Part shown: positions 1 to 11,780 of the stretch, in pieces | Numbering within the stretch: position 1 is the stretch's first letter | Layout of the letters: each line of letters starts with the position of its first letter | DNA from: Capra hircus | Taxonomy: Eukaryota; Chordata; Mammalia; Artiodactyla; Bovidae | Direction: 5' to 3' | Length of the DNA stretch: 64,000 nucleotides | NCBI RefSeq assembly: GCF_001704415.2 | Contig: NC_030816.1 | Coordinates: forward strand, 83,578,713-83,642,712 | Position numbers and translations under genes: made by a program | Notes under the pieces: model-generated | Databases searched by the model: none | What the model was told of the DNA's origin: nothing | What the model saw: the letters and a program-made list of their open reading frames with translations, nothing else

Positions 1-168
1 TGAGAGCTCGTGGCGTCATCAGCATCTGACTTAAATGATGGGAATCACTGGTATTTTGGAATGATCGTTAGAGTCAAATGTGTCACGTGACGGACGTTAG
101 GTGCCTTGTGAGTCCTAGTCTGGAAAGCGGCCGGTGGTCGCTCTTAATCGTCTCTGCTTGTGCTGCAG

Positions 169-359
169 ATCCATGCCCTCCGGAGGCAGCTGTGTGTCTG
201 CTGGGCGGCCCCAAGCCTGTGAACCTGGGCAGGGTGCGGGACAGTCCTCAGTGGAGCCAGGGCTTGATCCTCCTGAAGTACGTCGATGGCGACTTGTGTC
301 CAGACCAGATTCGGAAGAAGTCAACCACCATCCGCTTCACTTGCAGTGAGAGCCACGTG
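169..359 (+). CDS. IGF2R: IGF2R exon 31 (domain 10)
   Basis: Residues 1-64. The exon is flanked by tgctgcag and gtgagt. The first codon is split (one base comes from exon 30) and the exon ends in phase 0. It encodes the middle of lumenal domain 10, with CPPEAAVCLLGG, KYVDGDLCP and IRFTCSESHV, the usual cysteine-spaced repeat pattern of this receptor. Identity rests on close similarity to the known mammalian receptor. Confidence 0.95.
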
Positions 360-537
360 GTGAGTGACCCAGCTGTGTCCACCCCGGCGTGGGTCCTGAG
401 TCAGCAGGACTGACGTCTCACTTCCTTCAGGTGCGCGGTGAAGCCTATAGGGTGACCCAGCCTAACGGGGCTCAGGCAGTGCAGCCTTGGGCCTGTGGTC
501 CCGGGTGCCCACCCTGGCAATTCAATGTCCTGAGTTG

Positions 538-740
538 GGGGCTCCCCTGGTGGCTTAGTGGGCAAGTATCTGCCTGCAGTGTGGGAGCTGCAGGTTCAGT
601 CCCAGGACTGGGAAGATCCCCTGGAGAAGGGAATGGCTTACCCACTCCAGTATTCTCGCCTGGAGAATCCCATGCACAGAGGAGACTGGTGGGCTACAGT
701 CTGAGGGGTTGCAGAGAGTCCGACACGACTCTGACCCATC
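538..740 (+). repeat. Bov-tA-type SINE
   Basis: A tRNA-derived ruminant SINE reading forward from a GGCTCCCCTGG head through the CCCACTCCAGTATTC core to CCGACACGACT. It lies in IGF2R intron 31. The rest of that intron (741-1948) shows nothing recognisable. Confidence 0.9.
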
Positions 741-1948
741 GTCAGAGTCTTACTCACCCCCCTGGAGGCTGGAGAGAGAACCGCCGTTTGCCATTCTGCC
801 CTTCATTTTCGGGGGTAAAAGCAGCAGGTCAGGCAGACCAGGTTCCAGGCCAGCTCTCGCGTTTCCTGACTGTGCACCCCAGTCCCTTCATCCCTCTCAG
901 CTGGTCACTTGTTACCAACACGAGCTCCCACGAGGTTAGAGAGGAGAGACCTGAGGCTCTGGGCCCTGTTGCTGGCTTGTGGTTGGTGCATGAGAGCCGA
1001 CATCTTATCTCATCTCTGGGCAGTCCCTTCCCCAGAGGGTTAGTCTGTGCAGTGTGGAGGTGGGTACAGAATTAATTGTCTTCTTGGACTGTTTTTTTTT
1101 TACCATGGGGACATTTCCATCTGGGAGATGAAGGTGCTTTTGTAGGAGATGTGGGTTGTGGCTACGGGCCATGAGGACAGGCTGAACTAGCCCACTCAGT
1201 GTCACCGTCCAGCTGCGTGTGAGGGAGCCCCAGGGAGAGGCGCCTGGGGGCCTGAGGCCTGCCCCTCTGGACGGGGTGGATGCTGAGGTTCTCCTTGGGA
1301 GACCATGCGAGGCTGAGCCTGGACCCCCAAGCTGCTGGGGTGCAGACACCCTGGGCCCCCATAGACTCCCTGTGTGACTGAGCAGAGAGGCTTATGGCTT
1401 AGCAGGACAGTTGAGGGGCTCCTGAGGACTCTGTACGTGGGTGCCTGGGTCTGGGTTATTTGGGGAGAAGGGTCCTGCTGCACCAGTCTGGCCTGAGCCA
1501 TGTGGATGAGGCACGTCCGAAAGGCGGGGAGTCTCCTCGCCCGAGCGGTGCAGGGGTCGGTGAGTTCACAGCTGTCACTAGTCCTCCTGGCGGCACTTCC
1601 CCTTTTGTCCCCTGTAACAAACTTCAGTTCCGGTTTTCAGGACATGACCTCTGGTTTCCTCATTCATTTGCCCTCCTGGTCCCCCGCGCGCCATCTCACC
1701 GCTTGGCTGCGGGACATGCCCCTGGCTCCCGCGTGGATCTCAGGCCTCGTCTCGTCCTGTGTGTGTCAGGGCCCTCCGGGGCATCTCAGGAGCAGACGCT
1801 GACCCCTTGCCTTTTCTGAACCTGCCCCTGTCCCACGAAGACCCCGGGACGGACGAGTCACAGGCGGCACAGCGGAGCTTCTGTTGACTGGGTCGGCGCT
1901 GTTCCCTGTGGCCCGTCAGCAGCCATCTTTGTTTTTGCTCGTTTTTAG

Positions 1949-2075
1949 AACTCCAGGCCCATGTTCATCAGCGCGGTGGAGGACTGCGAGTACACCTTCT
2001 CCTGGCCCACGGCCGCCGCCTGCCCGGTGAAGAGCAACGTGCACGATGACTGCCAGGTCACCAACCCCGCCACGG
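1949..2075 (+). CDS. IGF2R: IGF2R exon 32 (end of domain 10)
   Basis: Residues 65-106 plus one base of residue 107. The acceptor is ctcgtttttag and the donor gtgagt. It begins NSRPMFISAVEDCEYTFSW, the conserved cysteine and aromatic core that closes each receptor repeat. The donor opens straight into the GC minisatellite at 2076-2500, whose units copy the donor motif. Confidence 0.95.
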
Positions 2076-2500
2076 GTGAGTGAGGGACCCGCCGGCCTCC
2101 CCAGCCCTGTCCCGGCGGTGAGGGACCCCGCCCCCGTGGTGAGGGACCCGCCCCCGCGGTGAGGGACCCGCCCCCGCGGTGAGGGACCCCGCCCCCGCGG
2201 TGAGGGACCCCGCCCCCGCGGTGAGGGACCCGCCCCCGCGGTGAGGGACCCCGCCCCCGCGGTGAGGGACCCGCCCCCGCGGTGAGGGACCCGCCCCCGC
2301 GGTGAGGGACCCCGCCCCCGCGGTGAGGGACCCCGCCCCCGCGGTGAGGGACCCGCCCCCGCGGTGAGGGACCCGCTGGCCTCCCCTGCCCCGCCCCCAC
2401 AGTGAGGGACTCCGCCCTGCAGTGAGGGACCCTGCCCCCGCAGTGAGGGACCCCCCCACCGGCCTCTCGCGCCCCACCCCACCCCTGCAGTGAGGGATCC
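2076..2500 (+). repeat. GC-rich minisatellite at the 5' end of intron 32
   Basis: About 17 copies of a 20-21 bp unit, roughly GTGAGGGACCCGCCCCCGCG. Copies are near perfect at 2118-2370 and degenerate to 2500. The first bases are the authentic splice donor of exon 32 (GTGAGTGAGGGACCC). Most units carry a GC box (CCCGCCCC) and several CpGs. The minus strand has repeated G runs. Long minus-strand frames through it are repeat artefacts. Confidence 0.95.
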
Positions 2501-3095
2501 GCACCTCCCGCCCCGGCCCCCAGCATGATGAGAGGCCCCGGATGAGGTTGAGGAGCAGACAGTGTCCTGTCTGGAGGTGGACGCTGGCCTTTTGTGCCGG
2601 CTCTGCGGGCTGCTGTCGAATGGGGAGTCCCCTTCAGTGAAGGAGACCGCCTGTCCCCCTGAGACCTGTGTTCCCACTGCCCTTGTTTCTGGGGCTGTCG
2701 ATCCCTGGCTCTTGGCTTGTGGAGGTGGAGTCGATCTCCTGTTCCTTTTCAGCGTTAGTCTGGGCAGGGGGCGGGGCGGGGGACACCCAGGAAACTGCTC
2801 AGTCTCAGCGCTGGGGACCTGGGAGGCCGCAGAGTGCTTCTCTGGCAGCCGGAAGTGCTGTCGTGGCCTCCCCAACTTCCCCCTACCCCGAATCACAGGG
2901 GCTGCTGAGGCCCAGCCCCAGGAGGATGCTCCACCTCCCCCCTAATACTCTCTAGCGGGTCAGAAAGCTTCTCAGGGCCCGGCCGGTGAAGGGGGAAGAT
3001 TTATCACGAGGAATCCAGGGCCAGATGGCCCGTGGGATCTGTGTCTGAGCAGGCGGTTGAGGGGGTCACTGTGTCCCCTTGCCCACCCCGTGCAG

Positions 3096-3215
3096 GACAC
3101 CTGTTTGACCTGACCTCTCTGAGCGGCCGGGTCGGCTTCACCGCCGCTTACAGCGAGAAGGGGCTAGTCTTCCTCAGTGTGTGCGGGGAGAACGAGAACT
3201 GCGCCTCCGGAGTGG
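3096..3215 (+). CDS. IGF2R: IGF2R exon 33 (start of domain 11)
   Basis: Residues 107-146 plus one base of 147. The acceptor is ccgtgcag and the donor gtgagt. It starts domain 11, the IGF2-binding module, with HLFDLTSLSGRVGFTAAYSE. The AAYSE loop corresponds to human Tyr1542, Ser1543 and Glu1544, known contributors at the IGF2 site. CGENENC follows. Confidence 0.96.
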
Positions 3216-3478
3216 GTGAGTGCGGCCTGCCCTCCACGCCCCTCTCTGGTGAAGAGATCACACGCCTTCATCGGCAGCAACCCTCTTGGGGTTGGGGCGG
3301 GGGCCATGAGGGGGTGATTTATAACCATGGGGTGAAGTATTAGACATGTAGCATCTGTTGAAATCGGGTAGCACCCCCAGGAGTGCCAGCTGTGGCTCGC
3401 AGCATCTGGGTCTGCAGGGAGCAAGTGCTTTGGGTCCCTGACTGTGTGTCCTTCCCACCGGCTCTGTGCTGGGCATAG

Positions 3479-3735
3479 GGGCCTGCTTCGGGCAGACCAG
3501 GATCAGCGTGGGCAAAGCGAGCAAGAGGCTGACCTACGTGGACCAGGTCTTGCAACTGGTGTACGAGAACGGCTCCCCCTGCCCCTCCAAGACTGGCCTG
3601 AGCTACAAGAGCGTCATCAGCTTCGTGTGCAGGCCCGAGGCCGGGCCCACCAACAGGCCCATGCTGATCTCCCTGGACAAGCGCACGTGCACGCTTTTCT
3701 TCTCCTGGCACACGCCCCTGGCCTGCGAGCAGACG
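3479..3735 (+). CDS. IGF2R: IGF2R exon 34 (domain 11, IGF2-binding core)
   Basis: Residues 147-232, ending in phase 0. The exon carries ACFGQTRISVG. Its Phe, Gly, Thr and Ile match human Phe1567, Gly1568, Thr1570 and Ile1572, the established hydrophobic IGF2 pocket, so binding is expected to be intact. It ends with the TLFFSWHTPLACEQT cysteine core. The acceptor (gctgggcatag) has a poor pyrimidine tract, but the frame and homology support it. The donor is gtgagt. Confidence 0.95.
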
Positions 3736-4019
3736 GTGAGTCCGGGGCGGCCCAGCCCGCCCAGCCCAGGGGCCCTCTGCTTCTCTCGGGTCCCAGGTCA
3801 CCCCCGCCTGCTTCTCATCCACTCCTGTGGCCCTGATAATGCTTGATTCAGAGTGCCCGATGCTAAATAAAGCAAAGCACGTGGCGGGGGTGGGGGTGGG
3901 GTTGATCCTCCTTTAGCGCATTTCCCGTTCAGCCTAAATCCTCACGGTGACCGCTGGTCAGTGGTCAGGAGCTCAGTTGTCGTAGATGCCAACATAGAGG
4001 CGTGTTTCCCGTCTGATAG

Positions 4020-4238
4020 ACCGAGTGCTCCGTGAGGAATGGCAGCTCCCTCATCGACCTGTCCCCACTCATCCACCGCACCGCGGGTTACGAAGCGTAC
4101 GATGAGAGTGAGGACGACCGCTCAGACACCAGCCCCGACTTCTACATCAACATCTGCCAGCCGCTCAACCCCATGCATGGGGTAGCCTGCCCCGCCGGCA
4201 CCGCTGTGTGCAAGGTTCCTGTGGATGGCTCCCCGATA
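4020..4238 (+). CDS. IGF2R: IGF2R exon 35 (domain 12)
   Basis: Residues 233-305, in phase at both ends (73 codons). The acceptor is gtctgatag and the donor gtgagt. It begins TECSVRNGSSLIDLSP with an N-glycosylation sequon (NGS), and includes the acidic YDESEDD segment and FYINICQPLNP. This is the start of lumenal domain 12. Confidence 0.95.
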
Positions 4239-5121
4239 GTGAGTATGGGGCCCGAGGGCAGAGGCCGTCCCACAGGGTGTTTCAGCAGCCCCCCCGGCAT
4301 GTCGTGTGTCTTGCTGTTGGTGGAGAGTCTTCAGGCAGAACGAACGGGGAAGTGAGCTGGGACTCTGTGATTTTGGGTCCGCCAGGGGAAGAGGAATGTG
4401 AGGGTTTGTGCATTGAGCTGTCACTTGTTGTGATAGAAGTTACGGAAGAAAATGTGAACACGTGTGGGGAGCTGTGGCATTTTTGTTATCAGGTTACAAG
4501 TCCCCAAGGATGTTGATGGAGCTCGGTGTCTGCTTGAGTGCGGGTCTTGGGTCATTAAAAGCTTGTGAAATACAAGCATGTTCTTTGGTAAATGAGTTTA
4601 TAGTTAAGGGCGTGAGCCAGTTGGCTAATAACTGAGCATTCTGCCCTGAAAGCTTCAGTGTACGCCAGCATTTCCCAGCGTAGGTTTGGGCCTCCAGGCA
4701 TTGCCTTCACGAGTTATGGTCACGTTTTGTCCAGTTCTCAGCGTTGTTATTTGAAATGAGATGCGCCCCAGGAGTGGTCTGTTTCTCACTTGCTTTAACT
4801 GTGGGTCCGGTCCCGAGGGACCTAGATGTCCTTGTAATGGATGGACGTTACCGGTGGTGCGGGTGGGGAGAGACATGGGCAGTGGTTGGGGACGTTGGCC
4901 GTGATGTGAGCTTGACCAGAGCGTGGCTGTGTGACAAGCGCGGGGCCTGGACAGTTGGTGTTGGCAGGAAGTGCTTGTGGTCAGCCTTCCCGGCGGTGGC
5001 CGGGGAGCCATCTTCTCCTGCGTGGCTACCTTCTTCCAGGTTTAAAAATAATAGAGGCAGTTCTCTAACCAGAGAGGGTGGTGTGTCATCGTGGCCCCAG
5101 CGTGGTGAACAGAGCGTGTTG

Positions 5122-7130
5122 TGTGGCTTCATTCACACTCACACACTCATCTCTCACACACCACACACATTCATCTCTCACCACATCCACACACTCATCT
5201 CACACATACCTCACACTCATCTCTCTCACACACACCTCACACACACACTCATCACACACACTCATCTCTCACACACCGCACACACACACATCTCTCACAC
5301 ACCGCACACACTCATCTCACACACACCTCACACTCATCTCACACACCACATACACTCACACACACCTCTCACACCACACACATTCATCTCTCACCACATA
5401 CACACACTCATCTCACACACACCTCACACTCATCTCTCTCACACACCTCACACACACTCATCACACACACTCATCTCTCACACACCGCACACACACACTC
5501 ATCTCACACACACCTCACACTCATCTCACACACCACATACACTCACACACACACACCTCTCACACCACACACATTCATCTCACCACATACACACACTCAT
5601 CTCACACACACCTCACACTCATCTCTCACACACACCTCACACCCACTCATCACACACACACTCATCTCACACACCGCACACACTCATCTCACACACACAC
5701 ATCTCTCACACCACACACACACTCATCTCTCTCCACATACACATACTCATCTCACACACACACCACACTCATCTCACACACACACACCTCACACACAGAC
5801 TCATCTCACACACACACACACTCATCTCTCACACCACACACATTCATCTCTCACCACATACACACACTCATCTCACACACACCTCACACTCATTTCTCAC
5901 ACACTCATCACACACACACTCATCTCTCACACACTGCACACACACACTCATCTCACACACACATCTCACACACCGCACACACACTCATCTCACACACACA
6001 CACACTTCTCACACCACACACATTCATCTCTCACCACATACACATACTCATCTCACACACACACCACACTCATCTCTCACACACACACACCTCGCACACA
6101 CACTCATCTCACACACACACACATCTCTCACACCACACACATCTCTCACCACATACACTCATCTCACACACACCTCACACTCATTTCTCTCACACACACA
6201 TCACACACACACACTCATCTCTCACACTGCACACACACTCATCACACACACATCTCACACACCGCACACACACTCATCTCACACCTCACACTCATCTCAC
6301 ACACCACATACACACTCATCTCACACACACATCTCACACCACACACACACTCATCTCTCTCCACATACACATACTCATCTCACACACACACCACACTCAT
6401 CTCTCCCACACACACCTCACACACACACTCATCTCTCACACACACACTCATCTCTCACACACCGCGCACACACACTCATCTCACACACATCTCTCACACA
6501 CTGCACACACTCATCTCACACACCACATACACACATCTCACACACACACATCTCACACACTGCACACACACTCATCTCACACACCTGCACACACTCATGT
6601 CACACACACCTCACACATCTCTCACACACCACACACACACTTATCTCAAACATACACTCATCTCACACACATCTCACACACACACTCATTTCTCACACCA
6701 CACACACAATCTCACACATCTCACACACAGTCATCTCACACACACTCATCTCACACACCAGACACACACTCATGTCACACACACCGCACACTCATCTCTC
6801 ACACAGCACATAGACACTCTTCTCAGACACACTCATCTCTCACACACCACACACACACACTCATCTCTCACGCATCGGATACACACACATCTGACATACA
6901 TACTCATCTCTCACACACTTACCATATACACATCTCTCTCACACACACCTATCACACACACACATTCGTCTCACATATGCACTCGTCTCACATATTTGCT
7001 CGTTTCACACACACTTGCCACATACACACACTCATCACACACACTTATCTCACCCACACACTTGTCTCGCATATGCACTTATCTCACACGCACACTCATC
7101 TCTCACACACACACACACACATACATACAC
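5122..7130 (+). repeat. 2-kb CA-rich, nearly G-free satellite in intron 35
   Basis: A long array of CACACA, CTCATCTCACACA and CTCTCACACACC variants. A higher-order pattern is visible: the CATTCATCT marker recurs near 5168, 5381, 5572, 5841 and 6021, about 180-270 bp apart. The + strand has very few G residues, so stop codons are nearly absent and all three + frames stay open for more than 600 codons (His/Ser/Thr-rich). No coding role is supported. Confidence 0.97.
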
Positions 7131-7444
7131 ACCATTCCTGGCCAATCACATTTCTTTCATTTTTGTGCCTATTTGCTCAAAAACACTGGCTGAGCAGCCG
7201 GTGTGTGCCAGGGGCTGAGCGAAGCCACAGAAGGTGGTGGGGGTGTGAGTGTGTGCTGTGCGCCCCCCGCGGACACGCCTCAGCGCCGCTGAGGAGATGG
7301 GGCAGCCGTGTGTGTTCCTGTCTCCAGCCAGCAGGTCAAGGGACGGAGCAGCGTTCCCACTGTGACCTGACTCCTGTTGCCTAGAATCTTTGAAAGTGGA
7401 CCCTGAGTAGATGCCTTGGTGATAAATTTGTCCCTTAGTCAAGC

Positions 7445-7645
7445 GTTAGTCACTCAGTGGTGTCCGACTCTGCGACCCCACGGACTGTAGCCTCCAGGCT
7501 CCTCTGTCCATGGGGTTCTCCAGGCAAGGATACTGGATGTGAGTTGCCATGCCCTCCTCCAGGGGATCTTCCCCACCCAGGGGTTGAACCCGGGTCTCCT
7601 GCGTGGCAGGCAGATCATTACCATGTGAGCCCCAGGGAAGCCCAG
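7445..7645 (-). repeat. Bov-tA-type SINE, reverse
   Basis: It reads on the minus strand, from GTCACTCAGTGGTGTCCGAC (the element's 3' end) to GCCCCAGGGAAGCCC (its head). It lies in IGF2R intron 35, just upstream of exon 36. Confidence 0.9.
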
Positions 7646-7889
7646 CCCTGAGCAGAAGCACAGCCGCTGCTGCTCCTGTGGCCGACGCCCGCTGGCCAAG
7701 CGAGGCTCTCTTTTTGTGCCTCACTGTCAGGCCTTTGCAGGTGAGCCGCTGGTAACAGGGTTTCTTTAGGTGCTACTTGTCCTCAAAACTGAGGACATGA
7801 AGTTTTTGTAACTTCTCTGTCAGCCCTTACTCCTCTAACCTGGGGAACGATTACCTTCCCGAAACGTCGTCTGCTTTCTCTTTGTTCAG

Positions 7890-8039
7890 GATATTGGCCG
7901 AGTGGCAGGACCTCCGATCCTCAACCCCATAGCCAACGAAGTTTACTTGAACTTTGAAAGCAGCACCCCTTGCTTGGCGGACCGACATTTCAACTACACC
8001 TCACTGATCACGTTTCACTGTAAGCGGGGCGTGAGCATG
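7890..8039 (+). CDS. IGF2R: IGF2R exon 36 (domain 12)
   Basis: Residues 306-355, 50 codons, phase 0 at both ends. The acceptor is tttgttcag and the donor gtaagt. It encodes DIGRVAGPPILNPIANEVY and an NYT glycosylation sequon, then FHCKRGVSM. This is the second half of domain 12. Confidence 0.96.
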
Positions 8040-8319
8040 GTAAGTGAGCACTGGTGTACAAGGTAGGAGCTGGTGTGCGGGTCGGCCAGCCAGAGCCGGA
8101 GGCCCACGAAGCCTGTTTCGGACGAGGGCTGCCCGTGTTCACAGCACCTGCTGCGCACCGGGTGCCGTACCAGTGGTGTGTGGAACCATTTCAGGTCCTA
8201 AGTTTAGCAATAAGTAGGCCCTCCTTGAGTTACCAGGGCAGATTTTGCACAAGGAGGCTTGTTGTAATAAATGCCCGAGCAAAGAAGTAGCCTTCTTCAC
8301 CTTTGCCTGGAAGTGAAAG

Positions 8320-8500
8320 AAGGTGTTAGTCACTCAGTCATGTCTGACTCTGTGCGACCCCATGGACTGTAGCCCGCCAGGCTGCTCCGTCCGTGGGATT
8401 CTCCAGACAAGAATACTGGATTGGGTTGCCGTTCTCTTCTCCATGAGTTTCCTGCATTGCAGGCAGATTCTTTACTGTCTGAGCTACCTGCCTACCATCA
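8320..8500 (-). repeat. Bov-tA-type SINE, reverse
   Basis: Minus-strand ruminant SINE (GTTAGTCACTCAGTCATGTC through GTCTGAGCTACC) in IGF2R intron 36. Confidence 0.88.
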
Positions 8501-9004
8501 TACTAAAATGTCAACTTTGGTTTTCTTTTTTTGAATTTTAACATTACTGATTTTGTTCTTGTTGGGAAGTCAGACATTTTGGCAGCTGTAATCGTTCAGG
8601 ATGTAATTCATATTTCACAAATTAGCAAATGAAAGAAGACCTTTGGGGTAAAAGTTTCAGTAGCTACGAGAGTGTACCATCTACTTTAAAGGAGGCCATT
8701 GATTTTTCTTTTATGTGCAGTTAAAAAACAGCTTCCTGTAAAAAAAGAGCGCTGTTTTGTTGTAAGGAGTTTCGTGTAAGTTTTCTCTTGCCTTCCATCT
8801 GGGAACAGGAGATAAACCAGTGGTTTGCGGCTCCTGTTTCGTGATGACCTGGGAGGGCTGCCTGACGTCACGTGGCCCTGCAGGGGCGGGGGTCCCCACC
8901 ACTGCTCCACCAGAATGCTCTGTGCTGGCGGCCTGGGTCTCAGCCCCCTGTGCTGCCTGTTTATTTTGTATTAGAGTATAGTCGTTTAAGCAAAGAGAAG
9001 GAGA

Positions 9005-9135
9005 TGGTCGGGTGGCATCACCGACTCAATGGGCGTGAATTTGGGCCAACTCCGGGAGACAGTGAGGGCCAGGGAGGGCTGACGCGCTGCGATCCATCGA
9101 GTCGCAAAGAGCCGGCCACGACTTCGTGACCGAAC
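9005..9135 (+). repeat. ART2/Bov-A-like SINE fragment
   Basis: A diverged 3' piece of the longer ruminant SINE family: GGCATCACCGACTCAATGG, then a GGGAGACAGTGAGGG region, then GTCGCAAAGAGCCGG. It lies in intron 36. The remaining 9136-10467 holds nothing I recognise. Confidence 0.75.
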
Positions 9136-10467
9136 AGCACAGTGGCATAGCCACTAACTGTTGTGATAGTTCCAGTGAACAGCGAAGGGACTCAGCCAGA
9201 CACATACATGCGTCCATTCTCCCCCCAGACTCCCCTCCCATCCAGGCTGCCACTTAACATTGAGCAGAGTTCTCTGTGTTCTGTAGCAGGTCTTTTTTTG
9301 GTTATCCATTTTAAATATAGCATTGTGTACGTGTCCATCGGAAACTCTCTAAACTCTCTCTTCTGCCATACTTGTGCTTCTGAAATTCCTAAACTCTGTA
9401 AAGCTTACAAGTCCTTTGATGGGAATGGGCGATGTGGGTGAGTGGATGGTGGCAGGAAGTGGCTCGCGGCCGCCTTCCCAGGAAGGGCTGCCATCCTGGG
9501 CGTCTGCATGGAAACCTCACAGCTCCTGGACCAACATGTCGCCCCCGTTCACATGTTGCGGAGTGGGAGGGGAGTCCCGAATGACCGAGGTGCGGGCAGC
9601 CGTGATCCACTAGCCTCTCTTGTCTCTGCGCGTGCGTCTGCGTGTCTGGGGGTGTCTGGACGCATGTCTGCAGGTGCCCCCCAGACTCGTGCTGGGTCTC
9701 AGAGTGGTGGAGTGCTGAGAGCAATGAGTGTTTGGTGGGGCTCAGAAGCAGGGCATCTCACGCTGCATGTGCGGTCCAGTTCAGAGAGACATTTAATGAA
9801 CTCTCCTTCCCCTACATTTTTTTATCTTTAGTGGAAATATTTCCTCCACGTACATTAATAGGAAAATGCATTCTCAGCAACAATTAATGAAATTCCTCAT
9901 CTATTTTTACGGCTGCCGCGGAACGAGGGAGGGGAGGCAGTGAGGACGTTGATGGATATTTATTTAGATACTCAGCCTGTGGAATGTCCGGCTGGATCGT
10001 GTCTCGCCCTCAGTATAAACATCCCCTCAGTCTCCAGAGACGTGGGTGGGGACAGCCCCTCGAATGTACAGGAAACGCTCGCTCCCTCCTCTGCCGCCGG
10101 AGACTCTTCAGTGTCTCAGGCTTCCCTGTCGGAAAGTTTAAAGACCCCCCCACCCTTTCTCTGAGCTGGTGGTCTGGAGTGCTGGCATGCTACGTGCAGG
10201 GACACAGGGGCCTGAGGGGCGGAGGGGAGTTGGGTGCAGGCAGGCCTGCCTGGTGGGGCTGCTGCTTGCTCGCCCCTGGCGAAGACGGTGGCTCCCTGCT
10301 CTTGGAGAGAGCCCACCGTGGGTCACCTGGGACCCCTGCTGGTCTGGGAGCATCTCTGAGCCCACAGCGCCTGGGGCAGGGGTCCCCGGCCCTGCGGGGG
10401 AAGCGGGAAGGTTACTGTGTTCGTTAATCCACGTGGATTTCACACCTGCCCCCGCCCCCCAAAACAG

Positions 10468-10629
10468 GGGACGCCAAAACTGCTGAGGACCAGTGTCTGT
10501 GACTTCGTGTTCGAGTGGGAGACCCCGCTGGTCTGTCCCGACGAAGTGAAGACGGAGGGCTGCTCCCTCACGGACGAGCAGCTGTACTACAGCTTCAACC
10601 TGTCCAGCCTCTCCAAGAACACCTTCAAG
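10468..10629 (+). CDS. IGF2R: IGF2R exon 37 (domain 12/13 junction)
   Basis: Residues 356-409, 54 codons, phase 0 at both ends. The acceptor is caaaacag and the donor gtaacg. It encodes the closing core of domain 12 (CDFVFEWETPLVCPDE) and the opening of domain 13, with an NLS glycosylation sequon in SFNLSSLSKN. Confidence 0.95.
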
Positions 10630-11780
10630 GTAACGCTGTGCCCCAGAGCCTGTGACCTCGGGGCCCCTGCTGCCTGGCATCGCTCTCAGGCTCCTCTGTG
10701 TGTTACAATGCGGCCTCCATGAGCGCTGGAGAACCTGCGGTCCCTCAGGCACTGTGGGGGTCTGGGGGACGGACAGGAATGGTCCTCACTCTGTCCCCAG
10801 TGCGGGCTCGGCCTGCCAGGGGCGCTGGACAGTGTGCCAACCAGTCACGGCTTGTACCCTAGCTGTGCCCCGTGGTTCAGAGTGAGTCTTTCTCGTGGGC
10901 TTGGCGAGTCATTCAGTGAGGAAGGTCACGGGGCCTGTTCCAGGTTGCGGATGGAGAGCAGGAGGCCGCTCAGGGCCGTGTGAGTGACCACGTGCCCGAG
11001 GGGGTGGGACCAGCGGAGCCCACGTGGCTCTGCCTCTGCCTGCTGCCCAGAGACCGCCCTCCAGCCCCGACCTGAGACACATTTGGGTGTCAGGGGCTGC
11101 TCTCACCCCAGCCTGAATGTCGGGGGGCTGTGCTTCAGAGGCTGGGGCCCACATTCCTGTGGCATGGACGTTACAGAGTCACACAGCTGTGGACCAAGCT
11201 GTCCCTGCGATGTAGATGTTGTTGAGTCCCACGGCTGTGGGCCAAGCCCACAAGATCCCGGCGCCTCCTGGCGTGTGGCAGCCGGGGAGCGGTGAGCTCT
11301 GAGTCGTACGCCCAGGTGCCAGCCATCTGGCTCCTAGAACAAGAGACCTTGCCTCGGCGCAGGCCTCCAGGACGGGTGTGCGGTAGCTTAGAGCCTGCAG
11401 AGGCGGGGCGGCCAGTGAGAACCATGTTCAGTTAGGTCGTGGCCGCTCTGTGCTCAGTCCCAAGTCCTCAGCACTCTGGGGTTACTGGCAGGAGACGTGG
11501 CTTAGGGTAGGGGGCAGGCAGCCGGAGCCTCGTGGGAGCGTGGTCTATAGTGCTGCACCAAGATGCACGGCCTTGGTGAGGAGGGATGTGCCTGGGAGTG
11601 GCCAGGGCATCGTGCTCTGCAGGGGGGCCAAGGCGGGTGAGCTCTCAGGCACTTGCACGGCCCGTGGACAGAGCTCCGCCTTCCTGCTCGTGCCCCCCCC
11701 GCTCCCCCCCTCCACCAGCCCCTGCGCTGGCCTTGCTCCTCCTGGAGACCCAGTCACAGCATGGGGCGGTGTCTCTGCAG

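Noticed and set aside
2076..2500. Regular repeats resembling a CRISPR array
   Set aside because: Units are contiguous 20-21 bp tandem copies with no spacers, in a mammalian intron.
1916..2896. Minus-strand frames of up to 326 codons with GSLTAGAG/PSPRGRG repeats
   Set aside because: They are translations of the GC minisatellite in intron 32, present in several frames at once.
4744..7384. Three overlapping + strand open frames of about 690-770 codons rich in His, Ser and Thr
   Set aside because: They run through the G-poor CA satellite, where stop codons cannot easily arise. All three frames are equally open and nothing like a protein family is seen.
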